Below, piece after piece: positions 45,601 through 60,644 of a DNA stretch of 64,000 bases. Under the pieces are notes generated by a model. It saw only the letters and a list, made by a program, of their open reading frames with translations. It did not search any database and was not told where the DNA came from. The stretch is taken from NCBI GenBank assembly GCA_963576725.1, contig OY755252.1:49311394-49375393 (forward strand). Reading direction: 5' to 3'. The number at the start of each line of letters is the position of its first letter. The stretch's first letter is position 1. This DNA is from Azorinus chamasolen (taxonomy: Eukaryota; Mollusca; Bivalvia; Cardiida; Solecurtidae). A program made the position numbers and the translations under genes.

Positions 45601-46945
45601 AACTCGGTATCGCATCTACATGTGAGGCCATATAACTCGGTATCGCATCTACATGTGAGGTCCTGTAACTTGGTGTGTCGTCTATATGTGAGTCCGTGTA
45701 ACTCGGTGTCTCATGTACATGTGAGGCCATGTAACTCGGTGTCTCATCTACATGTGAGGTCATGTAACTCGGTGTCTCATGTACATGTGAGGCCATGTAA
45801 CTCGTTGTCTCATGTACATGTGAGGCCATGTAACTCGGTGTCTCATCTACATATGAGGCCATGTAACGCTATGTCTCATCTACATATGAGGCCATGTAAC
45901 TCGGTGTCTCATCAACAAGTGAGGACATGTAACTCGGTGTGGCATCTACATGTGAGGTCATGTAACTCTGTATCTCATCTACATATGAGGCCATGTAAAT
46001 CTATGTCTCATTTACACGTGAGGCCATGTAATTTGGTGTCTCATCTGCATATGAGGCTATGTAACTCTGTGTCTCATCTACATGTAAGGCCATGTAACTA
46101 TGTTTCTCATCTACATGTGAGGCCATGTAACTCTATATCTCATCTACATGTGAGGCCATGTAACTCGGTATCGCATTTACATGTGAGGCCATGTAACTCG
46201 GTGTCTCATCTACACGTGAGGACATGTAGCTCGGTGTCGCATTTACATGTGAGGCCATGTAACTGGGTGTCTCATCTACAAGTGAGGACATGTAACTCGG
46301 TGTCGCATCTACATGTAAGGTCATGTAACTCGGTGTCTCATGTACAGGTGAGGCCGTGTAACTCGGTGCCTCATCTGCCTGTGAGGCCATGTAACTTGGT
46401 GTCTTATCTACACGTGAGGACATGTAACTCGGTGTCTCATGTACAAGTGAGGCCATGTAACTCGGTGTCTCATCTACAGGTGAGGCCATGTAACTGGGTG
46501 TCTCATCTACAAATGAGGACATGTAACTCGGTGTCGCATCTACATGTGAGATCATGTAACTCGGTGCCTCATGTACAGGTGAGGCCATGTAACTCGGTGC
46601 CTCATGTATATGTGAGGCCATGTGATCCGGTGTCTCATGTACATGTGAGTTCATGTAACTCGGTGTCTTATCTACAAGTGAGGACATTTAACCCGGTTTC
46701 GCATCTACATGTGAGGCCATGTAACTCGGTGTCTCATCTATATGTGAGGCCATGTAACTCGGTGTCGCATCTACATGTGAGGTCATGTAACTGGGTTTCT
46801 CATCTACATGTCAGGCCATGCAACTCGGTGTCTCATCTACATGTGAGGACATGTAACTCGGTTTCGCATCTACATGTGAGGTCATGTAACTCGGTGTCTC
46901 ATGTACATGTGAGGCCATGTAACTCGGTGTCTCAACAGGCTCCAA
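42680..46945. repeat. 33-bp satellite array, about 129 copies, open on both strands
   Basis: Unit 'ctcatctacatgtgaggcca' plus 'tgtaactcggtgt'. The unit is 11 codons, so long frames exist on both strands: plus HLHVRPCNSVS (up to 537 codons, 45343-46956) and minus MASHVDETPSY (up to 193 codons). One-base insertions (for example 'gtaaactcgg') shift the frame at several places, and the plus frame ends in unique sequence just past the array. I therefore regard it as non-coding. A 1322-bp stretch (about 43517-44838) is tandemly repeated at about 44839-46160 almost without change. Confidence 0.93.
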
Positions 46946-46953
46946 ACTGTTTG
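46929..46953. repeat. Hairpin-family arm at the end of the 33-bp array
   Basis: The last unit 'gtaactcggtgtctcaacag' runs directly into 'gctccaaactgtttgtaac', which is the right arm of the dispersed hairpin family ('ggatccaagctgtttg'). Confidence 0.6.
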
Positions 46954-47264
46954 TAACTCTTTATCAATTATATTTCGAGAAATGAATGAACTATTCATTC
47001 AGTGAACAAAACATTACATTCTAAAGCTTGAGTAAGCTCTAGAAAAGATACACTATCAATTATAAATATCCTAAACCATGTTAGTATTGATCGTATTTAT
47101 TACCAGACGTTGATTCATTAACACTGTATTGGACTGATAATACGTAAATACCCGACTACACATTATTGCGTATTATTGATTTCGTTATCTCCGAAATTAA
47201 AAGACAATAAATATTCTTAATTTAATCAAGCATTACAGATGCCTGCTGAAAGGGTAATTTCTAT
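46954..47264. other. No gene seen
   Basis: AT-rich spacer. Confidence 0.5.
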
Positions 47265-47610
47265 CAATATTAGCATGCCGATGTATTAGCATGCCGGTGT
47301 ATTAGCATACCGATGTATTAGCATGCCAATGTTTTAGCATGTCGATGTATTAGCATGCCAATGTTTTAGCATGCCAATGTTTTAGCATGCCGATGTATTA
47401 GCATGCCAATGATTTAGCATGCCAATGTTTTAGCATGCCGATGTATTAGCAGGCCGATGTTTTAGCATGCCGATGTATTAGCAGGCCGATGTATTAGCAT
47501 GCCAATGTTTTAGCATGCCGATGTATTAGCAGGCCGATGTTTTAGCATGCCCATGTATTAGCAGGCCGATGTTTTAGCATGCCGATGTATTAGCAGGCCG
47601 ATGTATTTGA
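47265..47610. repeat. 16-bp minisatellite, about 21 copies
   Basis: Unit 'tagcatgccgatgtat' with variants 'gcaggc' and 'caatgttt'. Confidence 0.93.
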
Positions 47611-47813
47611 GAAATGGCACATGTAAAAAAAAATTAAACATCTCACACTGGTTCTAGATACATGTTTAAATGGAAATATCTCACAATCAATACTATTTCA
47701 ATAAATAAGTATTGTGTTTCTGTATTAAAGTCTTACAATGTGTGCAATTTAAAAAGGGAATCCCAACAATTAATACGTATTTTCAACAATATCATAACAG
47801 TTAGTATTTGTTA

Positions 47814-48290
47814 GGGGATGTCACACTTGGGCGTATGACACAAACGTATGTGAGCGTTTGAGAAAAAATACTCATACGCTCGCATACGCAGATATACGCT
47901 AGGAGTAGGTTAGGCATACGTCGTATACGTTTCAGGTATGTTGCCATACGTCGGTGTACGTTCTCATACGCAGAGGCCGAAACACGTTCAGCGTATACGA
48001 GCGTATGAATTATACATCTACGTATACGCTCATCATGCACTAGGTACACGTTGAATGCGATAGAGTGTCGGTAAAGGTACGTTATTTATAGGTCAAATAC
48101 GCTTCATATACGGTTGCATGAAGGCAGCAAGTTAAGCTATCATATGGATAGCGTTTCAGTAACGTATTTGTAACGTATACGACGTATGCCTAACCTACCC
48201 CTAGCGTATTTTTGCGTTTACAAGCGTATGAGCATGTTTTCTTATACGCTCGCATACGTTCGTGTCATACGCTCTATTGTGACACCACCT
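47814..48290. mobile_element. MITE with about 120-bp inverted ends, rich in 'cgtatacg'
   Basis: Left end 'ggatgtcacacttgggcgta' and right end 'catacgctctattgtgacac' pair, and the pairing continues to 'ggttaggcatacgtcgtata' (47908-47927) against 'tatacgacgtatgcctaacc' (48176-48195). The centre keeps many 'cgtatacg'-like words. The 82- and 66-codon frames over it (47801-48049, 48186-48386) read the inverted ends and are not genes. No target duplication is clear. Confidence 0.85.
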
Positions 48291-48685
48291 TCACGGAATC
48301 GCCCATGGTGTCGAAGAATTTTAAATGGTGTATATGCTATACACCTTACAACTGTCAGCATGATGGACCGACTGTGTGTCAATTGATAATATTGAACCGT
48401 GCTTTGATCTCAATTCAATATTTCCGTGAGTGCATGTACTTACAGACATTCAGGTGGTCAATAAGGCGTATAACTAGTACATATAACACGTATACATTGA
48501 ACTAAATTTACGCCCATGCGTTACCAATAGATGATACAAATAGTTTGAGTCTGTAATGTTTGAGCGTGATGCATTAAGACAAGTTTGTAGAGTACATCAC
48601 AAAAATGCCCTTTAGCCGTTTGCCATATTTACATGCAATAACGTCTCATCCATTCCCCTGAAAGGCGCGACCTTACTCGCATTTA
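48291..48685. other. No gene seen
   Basis: AT-rich spacer. Confidence 0.5.
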
Positions 48686-48727
48686 CTAACAGCTTCGGTA
48701 TCTCATTAGGATCCAAGCTGTTTGACA
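48686..48727. repeat. Hairpin-family copy, short
   Basis: 'aacagcttcggtatctcatt' followed by 'aggatccaagctgtttgac'. Confidence 0.7.
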
Positions 48728-48759
48728 CTTGATCACTAGTTTCTCAAACGAATCGAATG

Positions 48760-49410
48760 TGAGTACTAAATGTAACAGATCAAAGTTAGGACTGTCAGTA
48801 ATAAGTGTAACATATCAAAGTTAGGACTGTCAGTAATAAGTGTAACAGATCAAACTTAGGAATGTCAGTAATAAGTGTAACATATCACAGTTAGGACTGT
48901 CAGTAACAAGTGTAACAGATCACAGTTAGGGCTGTCAGTAATAAGTGTAACAGATCAAAGTTAGAACTGTCAGTGATAAGTGTAACATATCAAAGTTAGG
49001 ACTGTCAGTAATAAGTGTAACAGATCAAAGTATGGACAGTCAGTAATACGAGTAAGTGTAACAGATCAAAGTTAGGACTGTCAGTAATAAGTAGAAGAGA
49101 CCACAGTTAAAACAGTCAGTAATACGTGTAACATATCAAAGTTAGGACTGTCAGTAATACGAGTAAGTGTAACAGATCAAAGTTAGGACTGTCAGTAATA
49201 AGTGTAACAGATCAAAGTTAGGACTGTCAATAATACGTGTAACATATCAAAGCTAGGACAGTCAGTAATACGAGGAAGTGTAACAGATCAGAGAAAGGTC
49301 AGTCAGTAATAAATGTAATAGATCAGAGATGGGACAGTCAGTAAAAAGTGTAACAGATCAGAGATATGACAGTCAGTAATAAGTGTAACATATCAGAGAT
49401 AGGACAGTCA
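48760..49410. repeat. 35-bp minisatellite, about 18 copies
   Basis: Unit 'gtcagtaataagtgtaacag' with 'atcaaagttaggact'; some units carry an extra 'acgagtaa'. Confidence 0.9.
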
Positions 49411-51230
<1,820 letters not shown>

Positions 51231-51302
51231 ATTTGCGAACAATTTGGATCCAGTTGAGACACCGAGTAACTCGGCATCTCATCGGCATCCAAGCCGTCGA
51301 TA
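51231..51302. repeat. Hairpin-family copy, well preserved
   Basis: 'cgaacaatttggatccagtt' with 'gagacaccgag' mirrored by 'ctcggcatctcatcggcatc' with 'caagccgtcg'. The loop is 'taa'; 'gtaactcggcatctcatc' is nearly the 33-bp satellite motif. Confidence 0.85.
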
Positions 51303-52499
51303 CTTGGTTAACCGCTTGTGCCATGACACGTTGTCAGAATTGCAGACATTTATCTTCACAGCGGTATAAGGGTTAAGCCCTGTTATTTAACAAACCATTG
51401 TAGCACTCCACATCTAGTTCTCACACGCTACATATCAACGGCAGTTTTCAAATGAGAAGACATTTGTTTAAACTGACATTATTACTGTACAGGCATTGGC
51501 ACATTGTCTGCAACAAGAAACGTTAGGAAAATATATTACCTCTGACAGTCATTAAAAACAATGCAAACTGCGAGGCTTGTACACCAATAGATGGTTGTCA
51601 AGAAACATTAACCCTTTACTGCATTCATACGCATTTTTGAACACCTTGCAAACACAGTTGACCCAAATTAGACGACTCAGCACTGATGGATTACGAAATA
51701 ATGTAGATCTATCTGAGTCTATAGTGTCTGCCTTGGCAAAAACTGTAATGTGTTTAGTTGACATTATAAAGTTTCAGAAAATTGATATTAATGATGGCAT
51801 TATTTCTTAAATAAATATTCGTACAGTTAAAGGTTTAAGTGTACAAGATATCTAGGTTAACACGTCAAGCGACCGGTTGATATATTATAGTAGCATTCAG
51901 GGATAATTGTATTCTTGCCCGGCAGCAGCGATGCATCACAGTCATGCACGCTAGTTTACGTGTACAGGAATGCATAACTGTTCAAAGCCTTTTATCTGGA
52001 GCATTGTTTCTAAATTTTATATTTTATTCTTTTCCCCAAAACGTCCATTTCCTTCCTATTCCAACGTTGTGGTGTTTCATACTACTGCTAGTGAACCATT
52101 ATTTAAGTGTACTTTTGATTCCGGCCCTGAGTGATGAATGAGTTAGTCTCATCCGTTAGTTTATGATCCACACAAACCATCTCCCTCCATCGCACCTAGG
52201 ACTAGCAAACAGATCTATACAAACTGTCGTGTCGTTCAACTTGTGGTTAGTCAAGAGCTGTTTTGGCACCTATCGGGGAACGACAATGCTCAAATTGTCC
52301 CGAACTATCTTAAATACCGATACTTGCAAAGTGACTCGCCGATATTTCCTTATATGACATTCTATACATTTTAACTTGTGCAGAGTCACCAAGAAGTTGG
52401 ACATCCACCGCAACCTCCATTTTAGCGTCGTTTCCACCACTTGGAAGCCAGCGTTTCCCCTTTTTTAAGAACAATACTTATAAAGGGCAGCGTTAAGTT
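51303..52499. other. No gene seen
   Basis: AT-rich; a TTAACCCTTT motif at 51608 starts a degenerate MITE fragment. Frames at 51577-51810 and 52163-52357 have no recognisable family. The first is composed of LQTQLTQIRRLSTDGLRNNV-type text and is the least repeat-like open frame in this part, but it stands alone. Confidence 0.4.
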
Positions 52500-55400
52500 G
52501 GCTGCCAGTTCGCAGTTCGAAGTTCGTTATTCGAATAACGAACTGCGAAATATTTCGCAGTTCGTTATTCGAATAACGAACAACGAAATATTTCGCAGTT
52601 CGTTATTCGCATGTGAATATCGAAATAGTTTGCAATTCAATTTACGAATAACGAAATGGTCAATTAAGCTATAAATTAACAGTACAGTAGAACCCCTCTA
52701 ATGCGAACACTAACAGAATAACCATAGGTGTCTGTATTAGCACGTGGTAGCTTAATGCAGGATGAAAGTAATGCAGAAAGTTCCTATAGGAAATTCTGTA
52801 TAACTTTCGTTCTGCATTAAGCTACCACCTGTCTCTGCCAGACAGAATTATGGCCCATTTTGGTGTTCGCATTAGAGGGGTTTTACTGTAATTATATTCT
52901 AGATACTGCAGAACCGGATTATCGCGGGTAAATATAAAAGTCAGGCCACTTTGCAGTTTTCATTCGAATAACAAATTACGTTTAGTTCAATATCCGAATA
53001 TATTCAAGACACTGTAGACCTAACTCATATGTAAATCAAATCATATGTATACAATTTGAATAACGAAATATTTCGTAGTCCTACCACTGAATAACGAAAT
53101 GGTCAAAATAAGTTATTAATGTTCAATTATGATATGTTAGACACAGTACACCCCAGTCATAGTGAAATCAAAGATTAATATATTAATTCCAGAGCCATTT
53201 TGCAGATCATTATTTGAATAACGAAATATTTCGCAGTTCGTTATTCGAATAACGAAATATTTCGCAGTTCGTTTTTCGAATAACGAAATGATACAAATTA
53301 GTTATAAATTATCAGAGATAATATTTTAGACACCGTATGCCCAGTCATAGTAGAATCAATGATTTATATATTAAATACGGAGTCATTTCGCAGTTAGTTA
53401 TTCGAATAACGAAATATTTCGCAGTTCAACATCCGAATAACGAAATGGCCAAATTAAGTTTTAAATGGGTAATGATGATATTTTAAACACACAAGACCCC
53501 TTCATAGTGGAAGCAATGATTTATATATAATAAATACGGGACCATTTCGCATTTCGTTATTCGAATAAGGAAATATTTCGCAATTCAACCTCAGAATAAC
53601 GAAATGGCCAAAACCAGCTATATATGCGCAAAGATGATATTTTAGACACACTATAGACCCGAGCCATAGTGGAATAAATGATTTCTATACAAAATCCGGG
53701 ACCATTTCCCAGTTCGTTATTCGAATAACGAAATATTTCGCAGTTCAACATCTGAATAACGAAATGGCCAAAACCAACTATTAATGCGCAAAGATGATAT
53801 TTTAGATACCCTAGACCCAAGTCATAGTGGAATCAATGATTTCTATATAAAATCCGGAGCCATTTCGCATTTCGTTATTCGAATAACGAAATATTTCGCA
53901 GTTCAACCTCCGAATAACGAAATGGCCAAAACCAGTTATAAATGCGTAATGATGATATTTTAGATACCCTAGACCCAAATCATAGTGGAATCAAAGATTT
54001 CTATATGAAATCCAGAGCTATTTCGCAGTTCGTTATTCGAATAACGAAATATTTCGCAGTTCAAACTCCGAATAACGAAATGGCAAAAATAAGTTTTAAA
54101 TGTTTAATAATGATATTTTAGACACACTAGACCCATATCATAATGGAATCAATGATTTCTATATAAAATCCGGAGCCATTTCGCAGTTAGTTATTCGAAT
54201 AACGAAATATTTCGCAGTTCAACCTCCGAATAACGAAATGGCCAAAATAAGTTTTAAATGCGTAATGATGATATTTTAGACACACTAGACCCATGTCATA
54301 GTGAAACAATGATTTCTATATAAAATCCGGAGCCATTTCGCAGTTCGTTAATTCGAATAACGAAATATTTCGCAGTTCAACCTCTGAATAACGAAATTGC
54401 CAAATTAAGTTTTAAATGCGTAATAATGATATTTTAGACATTTTATACCCATGCCATAGTGGAATCAATGATTTCTATATAAAATCCGAAGCCATTTCGC
54501 AGTTCGTTATTCGAATAACGAAATATTTCGCAGTTCAACATCTGAATAACGAAATGGCCAAAACCAACTATAAATGCGCAAAGATGATATCTTAGATACC
54601 CTAGACCCAAGTCATAGTGGAATCAATGATTTCTATATAAAATCTGGAGCCATTTCTCATTTCGTTATTCGAATAACGAAATATTTCGCAGTTCAACCTC
54701 CGAATAACGAAATGGCCAGAATAAGTTTTAAATGCGTAATAATGAAATTTTAGACACACTAGACCCGAGCCATAGTGGAATCAATGATTTCTATACAAAA
54801 TCCGTGACCATTTCGCAGTTCGTTATTCGAATAACGAAATATTTCGCAGTTTAACATCTGAATAACGAAATGGCCAAAACCAGTTATAAATGCGTAATAA
54901 TGATATTTTAGATACCCTAGACCAAAATAATAGTGGAATCAACGATTTCTATATAAAATCCAGAGCCATTTCGCAGTTCGTTATTCGAATAACGAAATAT
55001 TTCGCAGTTCAACCTCCGGATAACGAAATGGCCAAAATAAGTTTTAAATGTTTAATAATTATATTTTAGACACACTAGACCCATGTCATAGTGGAATCAA
55101 TGATTTCTATATAAAATCCGGAGCCATTTCGCAGTTCGTTATTCGAATAACGAAATATTTCGCAGTTCAACCTCCGAATAACGAAATGGCCAAGTTAAGT
55201 TTTGAATGCGTAATAATGATATTTTAGACACACTAGACCCATGTCATAGTGGAATCAATGATTTCTATATAAAATCTGGAACCATTTCGCAGTTCGTTAT
55301 TCGAGTAACGAAATATTTCGCAGTTCAACCTCCGAATACCGAAATGGCCAAAACCAGTTTTAAATGCGCAAAGATGATATTTTAGAAACGCTAGACCCAG

Positions 55401-58400
55401 GTCATAATGGAATCAATGATTTCTATATAAAATCCGGAGCCATTTCGCAGTTCGTTATTCGAATAACGAAATATTTCGCAGTTCAAACTCCGAATAACGA
55501 AATGGCCAAATTAAGTTTTAAATGCGTAATAATAATATTTTAGACACACTAGACCCATGCCATAATGGAATCAATGATTTCTAAATAAAATCCGGAGCCA
55601 TTTCGCAGTTCGTTATTCGAATAACGAAATATTTCGCAGTGTAACCTGCGAATAACGAAATGGCCAAAAGCAGTTATAAATGCGCAAAGATGATCTTTTA
55701 TATACCCTAGACACAAGTCATAGTTGAACTAATGATTTCTATATAAAATCCGGAGTCATTTCGCAGTTCGTTATTCGAATAACGAAATATTTCGCAGTTC
55801 AACCTCCGAATAACGAAATGGCCAGAATAAGTTTTAAATGCGTAATAATGATATTTTAGACACACTAGACCCGAGCCATAGTGGAATCAATGATTTCTAT
55901 ACAAAACCCGGGACCATTTTGCAGTTCGTTATTCGAATAACGAAATATTTCGCAGTTCAACATCTGAATAACGAAATGGCCAAAACCAACTATTAATGCG
56001 CAAAGATGATATTTTAGATGCCCTAGACCCAAGTAAAATCCGGAGTCATTTCGCAGTTCGTTATTCGAATAACGAAATATTTCGCAGTTCAACCTCCGAA
56101 TAACGAAATGGCCAGAATAAGTTTTAAATGCGTAATAATGATATTTTAGACACACTAGACCCGAGCCATAGTGGAATCAATGATTTCTATACAAAACCCG
56201 GGACCATTTCGCAGTTCGTTATTCGAATAACGAAATATTTCGCAGTTCAACCTCCGAATAACGAAATGGCCAAAACCAGTTATAAATGCGTAATGATGAT
56301 ATTTTAGATACCCTAGACCCAAATCATAGAGGAATCAAAGATTTCTGTATGAAATCCAGAGCCATTTCGCAGTTTGTTATTCGAATAACGAAATATTTCG
56401 CAGTTCAAACTCCGAATAACGAAATGGCAAAAATAAGTTTTAAATGTTTAATAATAATATTTTAGACACACAAGACCCATGTCATAATGGAATCAATGAT
56501 TTCTATATAACATCCGGAGCCATTTCGCATTTCGTTATTCGAATAACGAAATATTTCGCAGTTCAAACTCCGAATAACGAAATGGCCAAAATAAGTTTTA
56601 AATGCGTAATGATGATATTTTAGACACACTAGACCCATGTCATAGTGGAACAATGATTTCTATATAAAATCCGAAGCCATTTCGCAGTTCGTTATTCGAA
56701 TAACGAAATATTTCGCAGTTCAACCTCTGAATAACGAAATGGCCAAATTAAGTTTTAAATGCGTAATAATGAAATTTTAGACACACTAGACCCGAGCCAT
56801 AGTGGAATAAATGATTTCTATACAAAATCCGTGACCATTTCGCAGTTCGTTATTCGAATAACGAAATATTTCACAGTTCAACCTCCGAATAACGAAATGG
56901 CCAAAATAAGTTTTAAATGTTTCATAATGATATTTTAGACACACTAGACCCATGTCATAGTGGAATCAATGATTTCTATATAAAATCTGGAGCCATTTCG
57001 CAGTTCGTTATTCGAGTAACGAAATATTTCGCAGTTCAACCTCCGAATACCGAAATGGCCAAAACCAACTATAAATGCGCAAAGATGATATTTTAGAAAC
57101 GCTAGATCCAGGTCATAATGGAATCAATGATTTATATATAAAATCCGGAGCCATTTCGCAGTTCGTTATTCGAATAACGAAATATTTCGCAGTTCAAACT
57201 CTGAAAAACGAAATGGCCAAATTGAGTTTTAAATGCGTAATAATGATATTTTAGACACACTAGACCCATGCCATATATATAGTGGAATCAATGATTTCTA
57301 TATAAAATCCGGAGTCATTTCGCAGTTCGTTATTCGAATAACGAAATATTTCGCAGTGTAACCTGCGAATAACGAAATGGCCAAAAGCAGTTATAAATGC
57401 GCAAAGACGATCTTTTAGATACCCTAGACACAAGTCATAGTTGAACTAATGATTTCTATAGAAAATCCGGAGCCATTTCGCAGTTCGTTATTCGAATAAT
57501 GAAATATTTCGCAGTTCAACCTCCGAATAACGAAATGGCCAGAATTAGTTTTAAATGCGTAATAATGATATTTTAGACACACTAGACCCGAGCCATAGTG
57601 GAATCAATGATTTCTATACAAAATCCGGGACCATTTCGCAGTTCGTTATTCGAATAACGAAATCTTTCGCAGTTCAACCTCCGAATAAGGAAATGGCCAA
57701 ATTAAGTTTTGAATGCGTAATAATGATATGTTAGACACACTAGACCCATGCCATAGTGGAATCAATGATTTATATATAAAATCTGGCGCAATTTCGCTGT
57801 TCGCTATTCGAATAACGAAATATTTCGCAGTTCAACCTCCGAATAACGAAATGGCCAAATTCAGTTTTAAATGCGTAATAATGATATTTTACACAAACTA
57901 AACCCATGCCATAGTGGAATCAATAATTTCTATATAAAATCCGGAGCCATTTTGCAGTTCGTTATTCGAATAACGAAATATTTCGCAGTTCAACCTCCGA
58001 ATAACGAAATGGCCAAAACCAGTTATAAATGCGCAAAGATGATATTTTAGATACCCTAGACCCAAGTCATAGAGGAAACAATGATTTCTATATAAAATCC
58101 GGAGCCATTTCGTATTTCGTTATTCGAATAACGAAATATTTCGCAGTTCAACCTCTGAATAACGAAATGGCATAAATAAGTTTTAAATGCGTAATGATGA
58201 TATCTTAGACACACTAGACCCAAGTCATAGTGGAATCAATGATTTCTATATAAAATCCGTAGCTATTTCGCAGTTCGTTATTCGAATAACGAAATATTTC
58301 GCAGTTCAACCTCCGAATAACGAAATGGCAAAAATAAGCTATAAAAGCGCAATGATGATATTTTAGACACACTAGACCCAAGTCATAGTGGAATCAATGA

Positions 58401-58905
58401 TTTCTATATAAAATCCGTAGCTATTTCGCAGTTCGTTATTCGAATAAAGAAATATTTCGCAGTTCAACCTCCGAATAACGAAATGGCAAAAATAAGCTAT
58501 AAAAGTGCAATGATGATATTTTAGACACACTAGACCCAAGCCATAGTTTAACCAATGATTTCTATATAAAATCTGGCGCCATTTCGCAGTTCGTTATTCG
58601 AATAACGAAATATTTCGCAGTTCGTTATTCGAATAACGAAATATTTCGCAGTTCGTTATACGAAGAACGAAATATTTCGCAGTTCGTTATTCGAATAACG
58701 AAATGATCAAAATAAACTATAAATGAGCAGAGATAATATGCTAGACACTATAGAGCCTAGTCATAGTGAACTCAATGATTTATATATTAAATCATGCCAT
58801 TTGGCAGTTCGTTCTTCGAATAACGAAATATTACGTAGTTCAACCTCCGAATAACAAAATGGCAATAAAAGGTATAATTGCTCAATGATGATATTTCAGA
58901 CACAT
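52500..58905. repeat. About 160-bp palindromic satellite, main block
   Basis: About 38 units. Each contains 'cagttcgttattcgaataac' with 'gaaatatttcgcagttcaac' and 'ctccgaataacgaaatggcc', followed by an AT-rich part ('taatgatattttagacacac', 'tagacccatgtcatagtgga', 'atcaatgatttctatataaa'). The word 'cgttattcgaataacg' is a perfect palindrome. Short minus frames (for example 55865-56155) read along the units. The left edge (52,500-52,620) has the palindrome in shorter spacing. Confidence 0.93.
52683..52890. mobile_element. TA-flanked MITE carrying a second hairpin, inside the satellite edge
   Basis: Ends 'tacagtagaacccctctaat' with 'gcgaacac' and 'gtgttcgcattagaggggtt' with 'ttactgta', a 28-bp inverted repeat starting TA (mariner-like). 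In its middle lies the 'ggtagcttaatgcaggatga' / 'tctgcattaagctacca' hairpin. Confidence 0.88.
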
Positions 58906-59440
58906 CGAATATCGCGGTAGCGCGTGCAGCCATGTTTGAATGGGTAATGTTTTTCTTCTTCTTTTTTTCAAATGGGCATGGACTTACTAATTTACTGGGA
59001 CAACAATTCTGTTCCTAGTCCGCAAATTTTTGTTTGCATTGTTCACCAGAAACCGTGGTTGCAAAGAATCGCAATGATCATTATTCATTTACCCTTTACC
59101 TGATAGGGATGCTATTGACGCCTTTGCAAATAATGGTAGACGTATATGAGACGCTTTTTGTAGTAGTCGTCTGATCAGGATATGTTCTCTTTGCTAATGA
59201 GTAATATCGATCAGGTTTTACAGTTTCTGCTATGACCAAATTTGGTATATGCATAGGCCAGAAATAAATATCTTCTAATTAATATTCACGATGTTAAACA
59301 TTATTTCATGAATATCCATCATATAAAGCCTTAATTTTGGTAGTAAGACTACTGGCGTTAATTTGAAACTGTCATATTGTTCTACCAAATTGAGAAACAC
59401 CGAAAGAATTTGCTAACTCATCAAGATTTGATCTAGTGCG
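58906..59440. repeat. Segmental duplicate X1 inside the satellite
   Basis: Non-satellite 535 bp ('gaatatcgcggtagcgcgtg' to 'aagatttgatctagtgcg') matching 61214-61731 almost completely. X1 has about 17 bp ('tcatttaccctttacct' region near 59,083) missing from the other copy. Confidence 0.93.
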
Positions 59441-60540
59441 ATAGTGGAATCAATAATTTCTATATAAAATCCGGAGCCATTTTGCAGTTCGTTATTCGAA
59501 TAACGAAATATTTCGCAGTTCAACCTCCGAATAACGAAATGGCCAAAACCAGTTATAAATGCGCAAAGATGATATTTTAGATACCCTAGACCCAAGTCAT
59601 AGAGGAAACAATGATTTCTATATAAAATCCGGAGCCATTTCGTATTTCGTTATTCGAATAACGAAATATTTCACAGTTCAACCTCTGAATAACGAAATGG
59701 CATAAATAAGTTTTAAATGCGTAATGATGATATCTTAGACACACTAGACCCAAGTCATAGTGGAATCAATGATTTCTATATAAAATCCGTAGCTATTTCG
59801 CAGTTCGTTATTTGAATAACGAAATATTTCGCAGTTCAACCTCCGAATAACGAAATGGCAAAAATAAGCTATAAAAGCGCAATGATGATATTTTAGACAC
59901 ACTAGACCCAAGTCATAGTGGAATCAATGATTTCTATATAAAATCCGGAGCTATTTCGCAGTTCGTTATTCGAATAACGAAATATTTCGCAGTTCAACCT
60001 CCGAATAACGAAATGGCAAAAATAAGCTATAAAAGCGCAATGATGATATTTTAGACACACTAGACCCACGCCATAGTTTAACCAATGATTTCTATATAAA
60101 ATCTGGCGCCATTTCGCAGTTCGTTATTCGAATAACGAAATATTTCGCAGTTCGTTATTCGAATAACGAAATATTTCGCAGTTCGTTATACGAAGAACGA
60201 AATATTTCGCAGTTCGTTATTCGAATAACGAAATGATCAAAATAAACTATAAATGAGCAGAGATAATATGCTAGACACTATAGAGCCTAGTCATAGTGAA
60301 CTCAATGATTTATATATTAAATCATGCCATTTGGCAGTTCGTTCTTCGAATAACGAAATGTTACGTAGTTGAACCTCCGAATAACAAAATGGCAATAAAA
60401 GTTATAATTACTCAATGATGATATTTCAGACACACTGGATGTATCTCATAGTTGAATCAATGATTTATATATTAAATATGGAGCCATTTTGGAGTTTATT
60501 ATTCAATTAACCATATACATCGCAGTTCAAAGTCCGAATT
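59441..60540. repeat. About 160-bp satellite, second block (duplicate of 57.9-58.9 kb)
   Basis: 59441-60430 matches 57911-58900 at a constant offset of 1530, down to the unusual unit with three 'cgttattcgaataacgaaat' words and a 'cgttatacgaagaacg' variant. After 60,430 the satellite continues degenerately to about 60,540. Confidence 0.93.
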
Positions 60541-60644
60541 ATCAATAACGAAATGGTCCAAATATGTTATATATCCGCGAGCATAGGCGTTGAACGTGCC
60601 TAAATGCTATGGAAGGGTCGGTCAATCGAGTGGCAAATATACCG

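Noticed and set aside
47801..48386. ORFs rich in 'RIRRC' and 'YVCV' at the MITE ends
   Set aside because: They read the inverted terminal repeats of a non-coding element.
48760..49410. CRISPR-like or regulatory repeat array of 35 bp
   Set aside because: Direct head-to-tail repeat with no unique spacers.
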